Assembly (NCBI GenBank): GCA_011051685.1
Contig: DRKQ01000263.1
Location: 1-33,814 of the forward strand
DNA from: Gammaproteobacteria bacterium
Lineage (GTDB): Bacteria > Pseudomonadota > Gammaproteobacteria > SZUA-152
Length of the DNA stretch: 33,814 nt
Direction: 5' to 3'
Part shown: in pieces, positions 9,720-20,445 of the stretch
Position numbering within the stretch: position 1 is the stretch's first letter
How the letters are laid out: each line of letters opens with the position of its first letter
Program-made: the position numbers and the translations under genes
Notes under the pieces: model-generated
The model's input: only the letters and a program-made list of their open reading frames with translations
The model's database searches: none
What the model was told of the DNA's origin: nothing

Positions 9720-12221
9720 CTAGCGATACCAGAGAATATGCTGCGTCTCGAGGGGTGTATGGGCCAGGGGATGATGGGGAATCACCCGCGGCGTGTAATC
9801 CCGGGCCGGGCGATCCGCCGGCACGGCGCCGGTGTAGAGATAGGCATTGGCCGCGCCGGTCAACACCCCGCCACGCGCCAGTGGCTGACGCAGGGGCGGT
9901 TCATCCGGGTTGCGTGGCGCAGCGAACAATTCCACCGCCACCGCATCCACGGGCACATCGTCCAGATAAACCTGCACCTCGAAATGATGGGCGCCGCCCT
10001 CCTCGTGGGAGCTGACGTTACCGAAATGCAGATACTGCCAGTGTTGGTCGAGGTTGAGCCGCCAGGCCAACAGGCTCTCGATGCTGGCCGGGTCGGCGTC
10101 GCGCTGCCGGTAGGCCCGGGCTAACGGCAAATAGTATTTCTTGGTGTACTCCCGCAACATGCGATTGGTGGAGAAACGGGTGGTCAGGCGGCTCATGCTC
10201 TCGCGCATGCGCGCCACCCAGGCCTCGGGCAGGCCCTGTTCGTTGCGTTGATAGAAACAGGGCACCACCTCCTCTTCCAGCAGGCGGTAGAGCTGTTCCG
10301 CTTCGTGGGCATCCCAGGCGGCGATATCGGCATGCTCTCGGGCATCACCCACCGCCCAGCCCAGCTCCGGGGCATAGGCCTCGGCCCACCAGCCATCCAG
10401 TTCGGAGAGATTCAGCCCGCCGTTGACCAGCACCTTCATGCCACTGGTGCCGCTGGCCTCCCAGGGCCGCCGCGGGGTGTTGATCCACACGTCCACCCCC
10501 TGGGTGAGTTGCGCGGCCACCCCCAGGTCGTAATCCTCCACGAACACCACCCGCTCGGCCATGCCGTTCTCGGCGATAAACCTTTGCCATTGATGCACCA
10601 GGGCCTTGCCCACCTGATCCTGCGGATGGGCCTTGCCGGCGATCACCAGTTGCACCGGCCGGTCCCGATGGCTGAGCAGGCGCATGAGTCGCTGCGGGTC
10701 GTGCAGCAGCAGGTTGGGCCGTTTGTATTCGGCAAAGCGGCGGGCAAAGCCCAGGGTCAGCACATCGGGATCGAATAATTCATTGGCCGTCCTTTGCCCA
10801 TTTGCGAGGCGCTGGCGCTGCTGGCGCAGGAAATCGATGAGACGCTGGCGACCCGTGGTGCGAAAAGCCCACAGCTGCTCATCGTCCACCGCGCGCAGCT
10901 CGGCCTCCACGCTTTCCAGGGTGCCCACCCAGCGACCCTTGCCGCAGGCCTCGGTCCACAGCGCGTCGGCGGCAGCCGAGTCCCAGCTGGGCACGTGCAC
11001 GCCGTTGGTGACATGGCCCACTGGCACCTCTTCCCGGGGCCAGCGGGGAAACAGCGGCTGAAAGAGATGCCGGCTGACCTCGCCATGCAGGCGGCTGACG
11101 CCGTTGACCGCTCCCACCCCGCGCAGGGCCAGGGTGGCCATGTTGAAGGGCTCGGCCGGGTTGTTTGCATCGACTCGCCCCAGAGCCAGCAGTTCCTCCA
11201 TGCTCACCCCCAGGGCGCTGGCCATGTCATCAAAGTACAGGGCAAACAGTTCGGGGGCGAAACGGTCGAAGCCTGCCGCCACCGGGGTGTGGGTGGTGAA
11301 GAGATTGCCGCCGCGAGTGGTCTGCAGGGCCGCGGCAAAAGACTGGCCGGTGCGTTGTTGATGGTAACGGGCACGCTCGAGGATAGCGAAGGCGGCGTGA
11401 CCCTCGTTGAGATGACACACCGGACAATCAAGTCCCAGAGTTTCGAGCAGACGCCAGCCGCCAATGCCCAGCACCATCTCCTGTTGCAGGCGCAGTTCGC
11501 TGCCACCGCCGTAGAGTTCGCTGGTGATGGCACGCAGATCGGGATCGTTCAGGGGATCATTGCTGTCCAGCAGCATCAGGGTACGCCGACCCACCTGACC
11601 GCGCCAGGCGCGCAGACGCAACGGCCGGCCACGCAGTTCCAGGTTCACATGCACCCACTCGCCGGCATCATCGCGCAGCGGGATCACCGGCAGGCTGTTG
11701 GGATCGTTGTAGGGATAGAATTCGATCTGCTCGCCGCCGGGGCCAAAGCCCTGGCGAAAATAACCCTGCTGGTACAACAGGCCGATGCCGATGATGGGCA
11801 CATTGAGATCACAGGCGGTCTTCAGGTAATCCCCTGCCAGCACCCCCAGCCCGCCGGAATAGATGGGCAGGGATTCGCACACCCCGAACTCCATGCTGAA
11901 GTAGGCGATGTGACCCTGAAAGGCATCACCGATGGTCTCGGAGAACCAGGAGGGGGCATCGAAATGGGCCTCGCGGGCTTTCAGTTGTTGCTGGAGGAGC
12001 GTCAGGAATGCCGAATCCTTCGCCAGGGTCTGCAGGCGCTGGTCGGAGACCGTTTCCAGGATCAGCCAGGGATTGGCCGTGGCCTGCCACAGCTCGGGAT
12101 CCACCTGACGCCAGAGCATGTCGGCGCCGTGATGCCAGCTCCAGCGCAGGTCCAGGGCCAGGGTGGCCAGGCCCTGCACTGCTTCGGGCAATTTGCGTGG
12201 CAGGTAATGGTTGGTTTGCAT
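9720..12221 (-). CDS. glgP: Alpha-glucan phosphorylase (GT35), first copy
   Basis: This enzyme phosphorolytically removes glucose from alpha-1,4-glucan ends, giving glucose-1-phosphate with PLP as cofactor. It has 833 residues and belongs to the alpha-glucan phosphorylase subfamily with an N-terminal DUF3417-type region (LRWSWHHGADMLWRQVDPELW), not to the E. coli GlgP/MalP type. Landmarks are SMEFGVCESLPIYSGGLGVLAGD near 110-132, HLNEGHAAF, LGFARRFAEYKRPNLL, IAGKAHPQDQ, and the PLP site EASGTSGMK with Lys596, followed by LNLSELDGWWAEAY. It lies downstream of pgm on the same strand, so product and next enzyme are linked. The ATG at 12221 has only a weak AGAG. It shares its key blocks with the second phosphorylase at 24163-26721 but differs at both ends and around the PLP lysine. 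Confidence 0.95.
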   Translation of the reverse strand: MQTNHYLPRKLPEAVQGLATLALDLRWSWHHGADMLWRQVDPELWQATANPWLILETVSDQRLQTLAKDSAFLTLLQQQLKAREAHFDAPSWFSETIGDAFQGHIAYFSMEFGVCESLPIYSGGLGVLAGDYLKTACDLNVPIIGIGLLYQQGYFRQGFGPGGEQIEFYPYNDPNSLPVIPLRDDAGEWVHVNLELRGRPLRLRAWRGQVGRRTLMLLDSNDPLNDPDLRAITSELYGGGSELRLQQEMVLGIGGWRLLETLGLDCPVCHLNEGHAAFAILERARYHQQRTGQSFAAALQTTRGGNLFTTHTPVAAGFDRFAPELFALYFDDMASALGVSMEELLALGRVDANNPAEPFNMATLALRGVGAVNGVSRLHGEVSRHLFQPLFPRWPREEVPVGHVTNGVHVPSWDSAAADALWTEACGKGRWVGTLESVEAELRAVDDEQLWAFRTTGRQRLIDFLRQQRQRLANGQRTANELFDPDVLTLGFARRFAEYKRPNLLLHDPQRLMRLLSHRDRPVQLVIAGKAHPQDQVGKALVHQWQRFIAENGMAERVVFVEDYDLGVAAQLTQGVDVWINTPRRPWEASGTSGMKVLVNGGLNLSELDGWWAEAYAPELGWAVGDAREHADIAAWDAHEAEQLYRLLEEEVVPCFYQRNEQGLPEAWVARMRESMSRLTTRFSTNRMLREYTKKYYLPLARAYRQRDADPASIESLLAWRLNLDQHWQYLHFGNVSSHEEGGAHHFEVQVYLDDVPVDAVAVELFAAPRNPDEPPLRQPLARGGVLTGAANAYLYTGAVPADRPARDYTPRVIPHHPLAHTPLETQHILWYR

Positions 12222-12527
12222 GAGTCTCTAAATTCCTACACTCCAAATTAACGCAGACTATTGTGGTGACACACACCTGAAGCGATAAACACTTGAGTGA
12301 CAACCAGCTTGTGGGAGAGGCTGATTCGCGCCTGGAAAGGCGCTCCCACAAGGGTTCGCAATGTCGCTCCCACCGATGTATGTCCAATGCCGCTGCCATA
12401 GGGGTATGCGTGTTGCATCCTGAAAACCCATGATACATTTCCCGACTGCTCAAAGAAGGCAGGAATGGCAGGTGAAGGCTTGTCGCGCCAGCCACAACCA
12501 GATAGGCGCAGACCGAACGATACAGAA
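12222..12527. other. Gap between pgm and glgP
   Basis: This 306-base gap has no convincing gene. It holds the REP-like palindrome at 12308-12352 and a stretch just before glgP that could contain a promoter, although I see no good -35/-10 pair. Short frames here show no conserved sequence. Confidence 0.5.
12308..12352. repeat. REP-like palindrome, copy A
   Basis: CTTGTGGGAG (12308-12317) and CTCCCACAAG (12343-12352) form a perfect 10-bp stem. The internal core GCCTGGAAAGGCGCTCCCACA (12330-12350) recurs exactly at 22552-22572 and with three mismatches at 15075-15095. Such extragenic palindromes often bind IHF or gyrase or affect mRNA ends, but no function can be read here. Confidence 0.7.
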
Positions 12528-14234
<1,707 letters not shown>

Positions 14235-14260
14235 CTACCTGGGCCCGGGTTTGAATATAC

Positions 14261-14542
14261 TCAAACTGACTGATTCGGTTCCAGCAACCAGAGCCCGGCC
14301 TCACCTTCTTTGGCGTGCACCACATAACCTTTTACCCCGCCAGGATGCTTGAAGCGTTGTTGCTGTTCTTCCGGCAGACTCACCTCCACCAGGGTACCCT
14401 GGGGAAAGGGCATGTCATCGAGACGCACGGCGATGCCTTCGTGGCTGATATCGAGAACCCTTGCCTCTTTGCTGCCATAGCGGGGGTTGCTGATGGTGAC
14501 TGGGAAGTCTTCCTTATTTCGAGGATAGAGTCGATGTTCCAT
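14261..14542 (-). CDS. PilZ-domain protein with intact c-di-GMP motif
   Basis: This is a 93-residue single-domain protein. The canonical PilZ signature is present: RxxxR as R4-L-Y-P-R8, and DxSxxG as D31-I-S-H-E-G36. A beta-barrel-like remainder follows (VEVSLPEEQQQRF, GYVVHAKEGEAGLWLL). It is predicted to bind cyclic di-GMP; there is no output domain, so it probably acts on a partner. A longer frame extends upstream to 14662, but the ATG at 14542 has GGGAGG seven bases before it and starts exactly at the domain. It overlaps the preceding Lys-rich gene by 29 bases and lies just before pgm, which places a second-messenger sensor inside the glycogen genes. Confidence 0.85.
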   Translation of the reverse strand: MEHRLYPRNKEDFPVTISNPRYGSKEARVLDISHEGIAVRLDDMPFPQGTLVEVSLPEEQQQRFKHPGGVKGYVVHAKEGEAGLWLLEPNQSV

Positions 14543-14927
14543 CGTCGCCCTCCCCGGTTTCCAGAAGACGATCCACCAGAACCTCGGCCTCCAGCCAGTC
14601 ATCGAGGGGGGAACCTCCCACAAAGCCCCGACGCTCGGCGATAAAATACGAGGTCTCGGCAATCATGCGCCGGCGATGTTCCGGATCGATCTTCTGCAAC
14701 GACTGTTCGCCGCTCTTCATTTGAGAAATGACTTTAGACTTGGTTTTGCCAGGCGCTTTTTTGACGGTCTTCTTTTTCGCCACTTTCTTTGTAACAGGCT
14801 TTTTAAGCGACTTCTTTTTGGTATTTCCGGCGGTCTTTTTTGTGCCGCCGGTAGATGTCTTGCTGGTGGTTTTCTTAGGTACAGATTTTTTCTTTACGGT
14901 CTTTCCCGTCTTTGCTGAACTGGCCAT
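14514..14927 (-). CDS. Lys-rich, histone H1-like protein with DUF2934-like C-terminus
   Basis: This 137-residue protein has two parts. Residues 1-71 are low-complexity and basic, with 26 lysines in KKK, KKT and KKPVTKK runs like bacterial histone H1-type tails. Residues 81-123 (DPEHRRRMIAETSYFIAERRGF, then DDWLEAEVLVDRLLE) match the small helical DUF2934 pattern. There is no signal peptide or membrane segment. A strong AAGGAG lies seven bases before the ATG. The gene overlaps the PilZ gene, so the two are probably translated together. The function is unknown. The basic tail could bind DNA, RNA or another polyanion; that is inference. Confidence 0.8.
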   Translation of the reverse strand: MASSAKTGKTVKKKSVPKKTTSKTSTGGTKKTAGNTKKKSLKKPVTKKVAKKKTVKKAPGKTKSKVISQMKSGEQSLQKIDPEHRRRMIAETSYFIAERRGFVGGSPLDDWLEAEVLVDRLLETGEGDDGTSTLSSK

Positions 14928-15299
14928 ATCCCTGCTCCTTTGCGCTGTTTGCTGTACGAAACATGGAGGCTTGAACGACAGCTTTCAAGTAGCGCCCCAT
15001 GAACAAGCCTCAAACTATTCGCCCACCATTATCAATCGTCTCAAGCAAGACAGTTACAACAGCGTTATTCTCCCGCCCGGAAAGGCGCTCCTACGGTATT
15101 TGCGCTACCAGAATAAGTACGCTGATGGCTGACTTACGTTCATTCACCGTCACTTTCGGCATTCCCAATGTGGCGACTACTCAGAGATGTCTGGCAACCC
15201 TAATTTGAGACCTCTAAAAGATTAAAGGTTAAACATGACAGGCTGGTGACAAGAAAGTTTATTGATTGTTACACGATGACGAATGTGTATATTTGGGTA
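14928..15299. other. Gap between glgA and the DUF2934-like gene
   Basis: This 372-base gap holds no supported gene. It contains a partial REP-like core (15075-15095), a neighbouring 40-base stretch (15031-15070) that resembles the leader of malQ in reverse orientation, and a weak promoter candidate on the minus strand (TTGAAA at 14983-14988, 17 bases, CATGTT at 14960-14965). I see no terminator with a T-tract after glgA. Confidence 0.5.
15031..15095. repeat. REP-like core, copy B, with shared flank
   Basis: GCCCGGAAAGGCGCTCCTACG (15075-15095) matches the REP core with 18 of 21 bases. The adjacent 15031-15070 contains AATCGTCTCAA (15034-15044) and CAACAG (15057-15062). The same elements occur on the other strand at 22578-22615, just before malQ. 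Confidence 0.55.
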
Positions 15300-16769
15300 C
15301 TATCCTGGGTCTGGCAGCGATTTGCGATTGTCATGCTGGGCCTGTAGATACAGGCTAAGGTATTTCCTGGCGCTGTGTTGCCAGGAAAAATCAGCCTGCA
15401 TCCCAGTGAGTTGTAGTTGTTGCCACTGTGCCTTGTCGCGAAAACGCCGTAACGCTCGTTTGACCGCTTTGATAAGCGCCGAACTATCGTCACTATCGAT
15501 AATAAAACCGTTGGCCCTGCTCTCCGCCAGGGTTTTGGCGCTGGTGTCCACCACGGTATCCGCCAGCCCACCCACGTTGCGCACGATGGGCACCGTACCA
15601 TAGTGCAGGCTGTACATCTGGTTGAGACCGCAGGGCTCGAAACGCGAGGGCATGAGATACATGTCCGCACCCGCCTCGATGCGATGGGCAAGCGTTTCGT
15701 CGTAACCGATGCGCACCGCCAGCTTTTGCGGATATTGCTCCGCCAGTTTGAGAAGCCGGGTCTCCATGTCACGATCTCCGCTGCCCAGCAGGGAAAATTG
15801 CAGCGGTAACTTCAGCAGGTCGGGCATGGCCTCGATGATCAGGTCGATGCCCTTTTGGCTCACCAGCCGGCTGATCAGACCGATCACGGCCGTGACGGGT
15901 TTGTCAGGTAGTCCCATTATGCTTTGCAACACCTGCTTGTTGGCCTGTTTACCGGACAGGTCATGGAGATCGTAGTGATGTTCCAGCAACGGATCACTGG
16001 CTGGATCCCACTCCCGGGTATCGATGCCGTTGAGGATGCCGCTCAACGCCGCACTGCGATGGCGCAACAGGCCTTCCAGGCCATAGCCGAATTCCGCTGT
16101 CTGTATTTCCCGGGCATAGGTGGGGCTGACCGTGTTGATACGATCGGCAAACACCAGGCCACCTTTGATGAAGGACAACTGATTGTGAAATTCCAGGGCA
16201 TGATGACTCCACCAACTGGCGGGCAGGCCCAGCTTGTGAAAGGTATCCTCCGGAAACAGGCCCTGATAGGCAAGGTTGTGAATGGTGAATACCGTGGCGG
16301 GCCGCTGCGTCGCAAGGTCCAGCAAGGCCGGCGCCAGTCCCGTCTGCCAGTCGTTGCAGTGCACGATATCCGGGGCCCAGTCCAGGCCGGCCTGGTTCAG
16401 CGCCAGGCGGGTGACCATACGACTGAACAGGGCGAAGCGCTCGGCGTTGTCCGCCCAGGGCTGACCGTTGCTGTCGAGGTAGGGATTGCCGGGGCGATCG
16501 AAGTAACCCGGCGCATCCACCAGCCAGACCTTCAGCGGGCTTTCGGGCATCTGGCCTTCCACCACGGAGACACTCTGCCCGGCCTCGGAAAATTCCGCCA
16601 GGGTGCGCGGCGCCTCAAGCTGGCCCAGCACCGTGGCATAGGCCGGTAAAATGAGGCGTACGTCCTGTCCCAGTTCGAGCAACGCCCGCGGCAGGCTGCC
16701 GGCCACGTCACCCAGGCCACCGGTCTTGATCAGCGGGTAGGCCTCACTGGCGGCAAACAGGATGCGCAC
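15300..16769 (-). CDS. glgA: Glycogen synthase (ADP-glucose, GT5)
   Basis: This enzyme transfers glucose from ADP-glucose to the non-reducing end of alpha-1,4-glucan. The 489 residues form two Rossmann-like GT-B domains. The N-terminal nucleotide-sugar loop is K15-TGGLGDV. Further landmarks are HCNDWQTGLAPALL near 138, FTIHNLAYQG near 163, NGIDTREWDPASD near 246, and the C-terminal donor-binding block MPSRFEPCGLNQMYSLHYGTVP with the catalytic Glu of the E-x7-E motif. The length is typical (about 480). The ATG at 16769 lies only five bases after the glgB stop, so glgBA form one operon. The tail ends with a hydrophilic QAQHDNRKSLPDPG that looks dispensable. Confidence 0.97.
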   Translation of the reverse strand: MRILFAASEAYPLIKTGGLGDVAGSLPRALLELGQDVRLILPAYATVLGQLEAPRTLAEFSEAGQSVSVVEGQMPESPLKVWLVDAPGYFDRPGNPYLDSNGQPWADNAERFALFSRMVTRLALNQAGLDWAPDIVHCNDWQTGLAPALLDLATQRPATVFTIHNLAYQGLFPEDTFHKLGLPASWWSHHALEFHNQLSFIKGGLVFADRINTVSPTYAREIQTAEFGYGLEGLLRHRSAALSGILNGIDTREWDPASDPLLEHHYDLHDLSGKQANKQVLQSIMGLPDKPVTAVIGLISRLVSQKGIDLIIEAMPDLLKLPLQFSLLGSGDRDMETRLLKLAEQYPQKLAVRIGYDETLAHRIEAGADMYLMPSRFEPCGLNQMYSLHYGTVPIVRNVGGLADTVVDTSAKTLAESRANGFIIDSDDSSALIKAVKRALRRFRDKAQWQQLQLTGMQADFSWQHSARKYLSLYLQAQHDNRKSLPDPG

Positions 16770-16774
16770 GGGGG

Positions 16775-18967
16775 CTACCCCTGTGGCGGCCGCAGCACCA
16801 CGGCGGCCAGGGGCGGCAGGTCCAGTTGCAGGGAACAGGGGCGGCCCATCCAGGGAATGGGTTCGGCGGCCACGCCACCGGCGTTGCCCACATTGCTGCC
16901 GCCATAGTGGGCGGAATCGGAATTGAGCGCCTCTTCGTAAAAGACGTCTTCGGGCACACCGATGCGGTAGGCCATGCGCGGCACGGGGGTGAAATTGAGG
17001 ATCACCAGCACGTGGCTATCCCCATCGCGACGCAGGAAGGACAACACGGATTGATCGGCATCGTGGCAATCGATCCACTCGAAGCCCTCGGGTTCGAATT
17101 CGTGGCGATACAGCGCCGAGTGCACGCGGTACAAACGGTTGAGGTCGCCGAGCAGTTTTTGCACCCCCTGATGCAGGGGATAGTCGGTGACGTACCAGTC
17201 CAGGGCCTGCTCGGCATTCCACTCCCTGCCCTGGCCGAATTCATTGCCCATGAACAGCAGCTTTTTGCCAGGGTAGAGGTACATGTAGGTGTACAACAGG
17301 CGCAGGTTGGCAAAGCGCTGCCATTCGTCGCCAGGCATCTTGTTGAGCATGGAACCTTTGCCGTGCACCACCTCGTCGTGGGAGAACGGCAGCATGAAAT
17401 TTTCGCTGAACAGATAGAGCAGGCCGAAGGTCAGGCGGTCGTGATGATAATGACGATGCACCGGATCCTTGCTCATGTAGTCCAGGGTGTCATGCATCCA
17501 GCCCATGTTCCATTTCATGCTGAAACCCAGGCCACCCACCCAGGTGGGCCGGGTTACCTGCGGCCAGGCGGTGGATTCCTCGGCGATGATCATGGTGCCC
17601 GGCTGCTGGTCATGGGCGACGATGTTCAGCTCACGCAGGAACGCGATGGCCTCGAGGTTTTCGTTACCGCCATAGATATTGGGCAGCCAGTCGCCGGCCT
17701 CGCGCGAATAATCAAGATAGAGCATGGAGGCCACGGCGTCCACGCGCAGGCCGTCGATGTGAAATTCCTCCAGCCAGAACAGCGCACTGGCCAGCAGGAA
17801 GTTTTTCACCTCGTTGCGGCCGAAGTTGTAGATCAGCGTGCCCCAGTCGCGGTGTTCACCGCGTCGCGGGTCTTCGTGCTCGTAGAGGGCGCTGCCGTCG
17901 AAACGGGCCAGGGCGAAGTCGTCCTTGGGAAAGTGGGCCGGCACCCAGTCCAGCAAAACGCCGATGTCGTGCTGATGGCAATAGTCCACGAAATAGCGGA
18001 AGTCATCGGCCTGCCCGAAGCGGCTGGTGGGGGCGAAGTAGCCGGTGGTCTGGTAGCCCCAGGAGGCATCCAGTGGATGCTCGGTAATGGGCAATAACTC
18101 GATGTGGGTGAAACCCAGCTTGCCGACGTAGTCCACCAGGCGATGGGCCAGTTCCCGATAATTGAGAAAGTTGCCTGCGTCATCCCGTTGCCAGGAACCC
18201 AGGTGCACCTCATAGACCGAGATGGGCTTGTGCAACCAGTCGGCGGACTGGCGTTGTTGGCGCCAGGCGGCATCCTTCCAGGCATAGTCGTCTTCACGTG
18301 TGACCACCGCCGCGGTATCGGGCCGCAGCTCGAACTGCTGTGCGTAGGGATCGGTCTTGGTGAGCACGGCGCCGCTGTCGCGGTTTCGCAACTCGAACTT
18401 GTACAGGTTCCCCGGATGCAGTTCGGGGATAAACAGCTCCCACACGCCGCTGCCTCCGCGACAGCGCATGGGATGGGTTCGTCCATCCCACTGGTTGAAG
18501 TCGCCTACCACGCTGACCCGCTCGGCATTGGGCGCCCAGGTGGCGAACAACACACCACAGATGCCATCTACCTCGTGTTCATGGGCGCCCAGGACGCGAT
18601 ACAAATGCCAGTGCCGGCCCTCGCCGAACAGATGCAGGTCAAATTCCGAGATTTGTGGCGGAAAACTGTAAGGATCGTGAGTCTCCTGCGTCTGACCGTC
18701 ACTCTCCGTGCACTGCAGGGTGTAATACCGCGGGACCCTATGCGCAGGACCGGTCCAGGCAAACAAGTCCGTTGCGCCCCGTCGTTGCATCAGGGGACCT
18801 TCTGCGCCCAGACGGATTTGCTGGCAGTGGGGCCGGAATACGCGGATGGTTTCCTGTTCGCCGTCCCCATGCCTGCCTAACACCATAAAGGGATCATGGT
18901 GGCGGGCCTCGATGATCTTCAGTTCATCATCTGACAGCTTTGCTGAATTTTCGCTGAGGGTGCTCAT
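16775..18967 (-). CDS. glgB: 1,4-alpha-glucan branching enzyme (GH13)
   Basis: This enzyme cuts alpha-1,4 chains and re-attaches them as alpha-1,6 branches. The 730 residues have the long, E. coli-like layout: an N1 domain with [16 protein letters not shown], a CBM48 domain near 125-220 ([22 protein letters not shown]), a GH13 barrel and a C-terminal beta domain. Catalytic residues are in place: nucleophile Asp410 in GLRVDAV, acid/base Glu463 in IAEEST, and the third Asp near 531 in FSHDEVVHG. There is no recognisable Shine-Dalgarno before the ATG at 18967, and an in-frame TGA lies eight codons upstream, so no longer start exists. It is divergent from glgC with 183 bases between them. Confidence 0.97.
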   Translation of the reverse strand: MSTLSENSAKLSDDELKIIEARHHDPFMVLGRHGDGEQETIRVFRPHCQQIRLGAEGPLMQRRGATDLFAWTGPAHRVPRYYTLQCTESDGQTQETHDPYSFPPQISEFDLHLFGEGRHWHLYRVLGAHEHEVDGICGVLFATWAPNAERVSVVGDFNQWDGRTHPMRCRGGSGVWELFIPELHPGNLYKFELRNRDSGAVLTKTDPYAQQFELRPDTAAVVTREDDYAWKDAAWRQQRQSADWLHKPISVYEVHLGSWQRDDAGNFLNYRELAHRLVDYVGKLGFTHIELLPITEHPLDASWGYQTTGYFAPTSRFGQADDFRYFVDYCHQHDIGVLLDWVPAHFPKDDFALARFDGSALYEHEDPRRGEHRDWGTLIYNFGRNEVKNFLLASALFWLEEFHIDGLRVDAVASMLYLDYSREAGDWLPNIYGGNENLEAIAFLRELNIVAHDQQPGTMIIAEESTAWPQVTRPTWVGGLGFSMKWNMGWMHDTLDYMSKDPVHRHYHHDRLTFGLLYLFSENFMLPFSHDEVVHGKGSMLNKMPGDEWQRFANLRLLYTYMYLYPGKKLLFMGNEFGQGREWNAEQALDWYVTDYPLHQGVQKLLGDLNRLYRVHSALYRHEFEPEGFEWIDCHDADQSVLSFLRRDGDSHVLVILNFTPVPRMAYRIGVPEDVFYEEALNSDSAHYGGSNVGNAGGVAAEPIPWMGRPCSLQLDLPPLAAVVLRPPQG

Positions 18968-19006
18968 ACAGTGATTGTACGCCAGTTTTTTTCATAGCGC
19001 CTTGTC

Positions 19007-19034
19007 TGTTTAAATAAAAGCGGTTCCATGTCAA
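19007..19034 (-). promoter_or_regulatory. Candidate glgBA promoter
   Basis: A perfect -35 TTGACA at 19029-19034 on the minus strand is followed after 16 bases by a poor TAAACA (3/6) at 19007-19012. The -10 is weak, so activation by another factor would be expected. Transcription would start about 33 bases before glgB. Confidence 0.4.
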
Positions 19035-19038
19035 AAGG

Positions 19039-19047
19039 TGCTATTCT
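19039..19047 (+). promoter_or_regulatory. Candidate extended -10 for glgC
   Basis: TGCTATTCT is an extended -10 (TG-N-TATTCT, 4/6) with no good -35. A start near 19055 would put the 14-bp tandem repeats inside the glgC leader. It overlaps the back of the glgBA promoter candidate, so the two could compete. Confidence 0.3.
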
Positions 19048-19096
19048 TAGATTGAGCAAGGCTCGCAAGGATCATTAAAAAAGTCCGGCATATTTC

Positions 19097-19130
19097 GCCA
19101 TACATGTTTTGCCACACATGTCTTGCCATA
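19097..19130 (+). repeat. 14-bp tandem repeat upstream of glgC
   Basis: GCCATACATGTTTT (19097-19110) and GCCACACATGTCTT (19111-19124) are followed by a partial third unit GCCATA (19125-19130). Each full unit carries the palindrome ACATGT. They lie about 20-55 bases before the glgC ATG and end just before its Shine-Dalgarno. They could be paired protein sites or a structured leader. Confidence 0.6.
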
Positions 19131-19150
19131 ATAAGGGGAGGGTCAATGTC

Positions 19151-20413
19151 ATGAGTCATTCACCGCGTTTCGTGAGCCGTCTCACCCGCGATACACTGGC
19201 GCTCATTCTCGCCGGAGGGCGTGGCTCACGACTCAAACAGTTGACCCAGTGGCGCGCCAAGCCGGCGGTACCCTTTGGCGGCAAGTTCCGCATCATCGAC
19301 TTTCCCTTGTCCAATTGCATCAACTCGGGCATCCGCCGCATTGGCGTGCTCACTCAGTACAAGGCCCATTCCCTGATCCGTCACATCCAGCAGGGTTGGG
19401 GGCACTGGCGGGGTGAATTCGGTGAGTTCGTGGAGCTGTTGCCCGCCCAGCAACGCATTGCCGATTCCTGGTATGCCGGCACCGCCGACGCTATTTACCA
19501 GAATCTGGACATCATCCGCGCCCATAATCCCAGTTATGTACTCATTCTCGCCGGCGATCACATCTATAAGATGGACTATGGGCCCATGCTCGCCGCCCAT
19601 GCGGAGCACGAGGCGGATCTCACCATTGGTTGCATCGAGACAGACCTGCAAACCGCCAAGGCCTTTGGCGTAATGGGGGTGGACGATGACTACCGGATTC
19701 GTAGCTTCGAGGAAAAGCCGGATGAACCGACGCCTATCCCTGGTAAACCGGATACCGCCCTTGCTTCCATGGGCATATATATTTTCAACACGAGTTTCCT
19801 GTTTGAACAACTGATCAAGGATGCGGATCTGGCCCAATCCGCTCACGACTTCGGTAACAACATCATCCCTTCCCTTATCGACAAGTACCGGGTACTTGCC
19901 TATCCGTTTCTGGATGTGCAAAAAGGTATCCAGGCCTACTGGCGTGATGTGGGCACCGTGGATGCCTTTTGGCAAGCCAACCTGGAACTCATTGGCGTGA
20001 CCCCTGAACTTAATCTGTACGATGAAGATTGGCCCATCTGGACCTACCAGGAGCAGGCACCACCGGCTAAATTTGTGTTTGATGACGAAGACCGGCGGGG
20101 CATGGCGGTTGATTCCATGGTTTCCGGTGGCTGCATCATCTCCGGTGCCAGGATCCGTCATTCCCTGTTGTTTTCCAATGTGCACGTGAATTCCTACAGC
20201 GAGATCGAGGACTCGGTTATTTTGCCCAACGTGGAGATCGGCGAGAATAGCCGGATACGTCGTGCGGTGTTGGACAAGTGCTGTCAGATTCCACCGAATA
20301 CCACCATCGGCTACGATGCTGAAGAAGACGCCAAGCGCTTTCATGTTTCGCCCAATGGAGTGGTGCTGGTAACGCCGGACATGCTGGGACAGGAAACCCA
20401 CAGGGTGCGATAA
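19151..20413 (+). CDS. glgC: Glucose-1-phosphate adenylyltransferase
   Basis: This enzyme makes ADP-glucose from ATP and glucose-1-phosphate, the committed and usually regulated step of glycogen synthesis. The 420 residues have a nucleotidyltransferase domain with [15 protein letters not shown] (18-32), [29 protein letters not shown] and FEEKPDEP, then a left-handed beta-helix ([18 protein letters not shown]). E. coli Lys39, the fructose-1,6-bisphosphate activator contact, aligns with Trp34 here ([10 protein letters not shown]). The ATG at 19151 follows AAGGGGAGG at about eight bases. An upstream in-frame ATG at 19109 would add 14 unconserved residues. The GH57 gene follows after 32 bases, probably as an operon. 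Confidence 0.97.
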   Translation: MSHSPRFVSRLTRDTLALILAGGRGSRLKQLTQWRAKPAVPFGGKFRIIDFPLSNCINSGIRRIGVLTQYKAHSLIRHIQQGWGHWRGEFGEFVELLPAQQRIADSWYAGTADAIYQNLDIIRAHNPSYVLILAGDHIYKMDYGPMLAAHAEHEADLTIGCIETDLQTAKAFGVMGVDDDYRIRSFEEKPDEPTPIPGKPDTALASMGIYIFNTSFLFEQLIKDADLAQSAHDFGNNIIPSLIDKYRVLAYPFLDVQKGIQAYWRDVGTVDAFWQANLELIGVTPELNLYDEDWPIWTYQEQAPPAKFVFDDEDRRGMAVDSMVSGGCIISGARIRHSLLFSNVHVNSYSEIEDSVILPNVEIGENSRIRRAVLDKCCQIPPNTTIGYDAEEDAKRFHVSPNGVVLVTPDMLGQETHRVR

Positions 20414-20445
20414 TCACCACTGATCAGCAACCGGAAACCAACATC

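Noticed and set aside
8251-9723. A 490-codon open frame on the plus strand
   Set aside because: It is antisense to thrS, whose conserved motifs are unmistakable; no family resemblance on this strand.
10794-12251. A 485-codon open frame on the plus strand opposite the first phosphorylase
   Set aside because: Composition is a reverse shadow of the phosphorylase gene; no recognisable domain.
14728-15132. A Phe/Leu-rich frame on the plus strand resembling a membrane protein
   Set aside because: The hydrophobic runs arise from reading lysine codons AAA/AAG of the Lys-rich gene backwards as TTT/CTT.
16826-18097. A 423-codon open frame on the plus strand opposite glgB
   Set aside because: It is antisense to the catalytic domain of GlgB and shows no motif.
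19226-20401. A 391-codon open frame on the minus strand opposite glgC
   Set aside because: The real gene on the plus strand has all ADP-glucose pyrophosphorylase motifs; this is its shadow.
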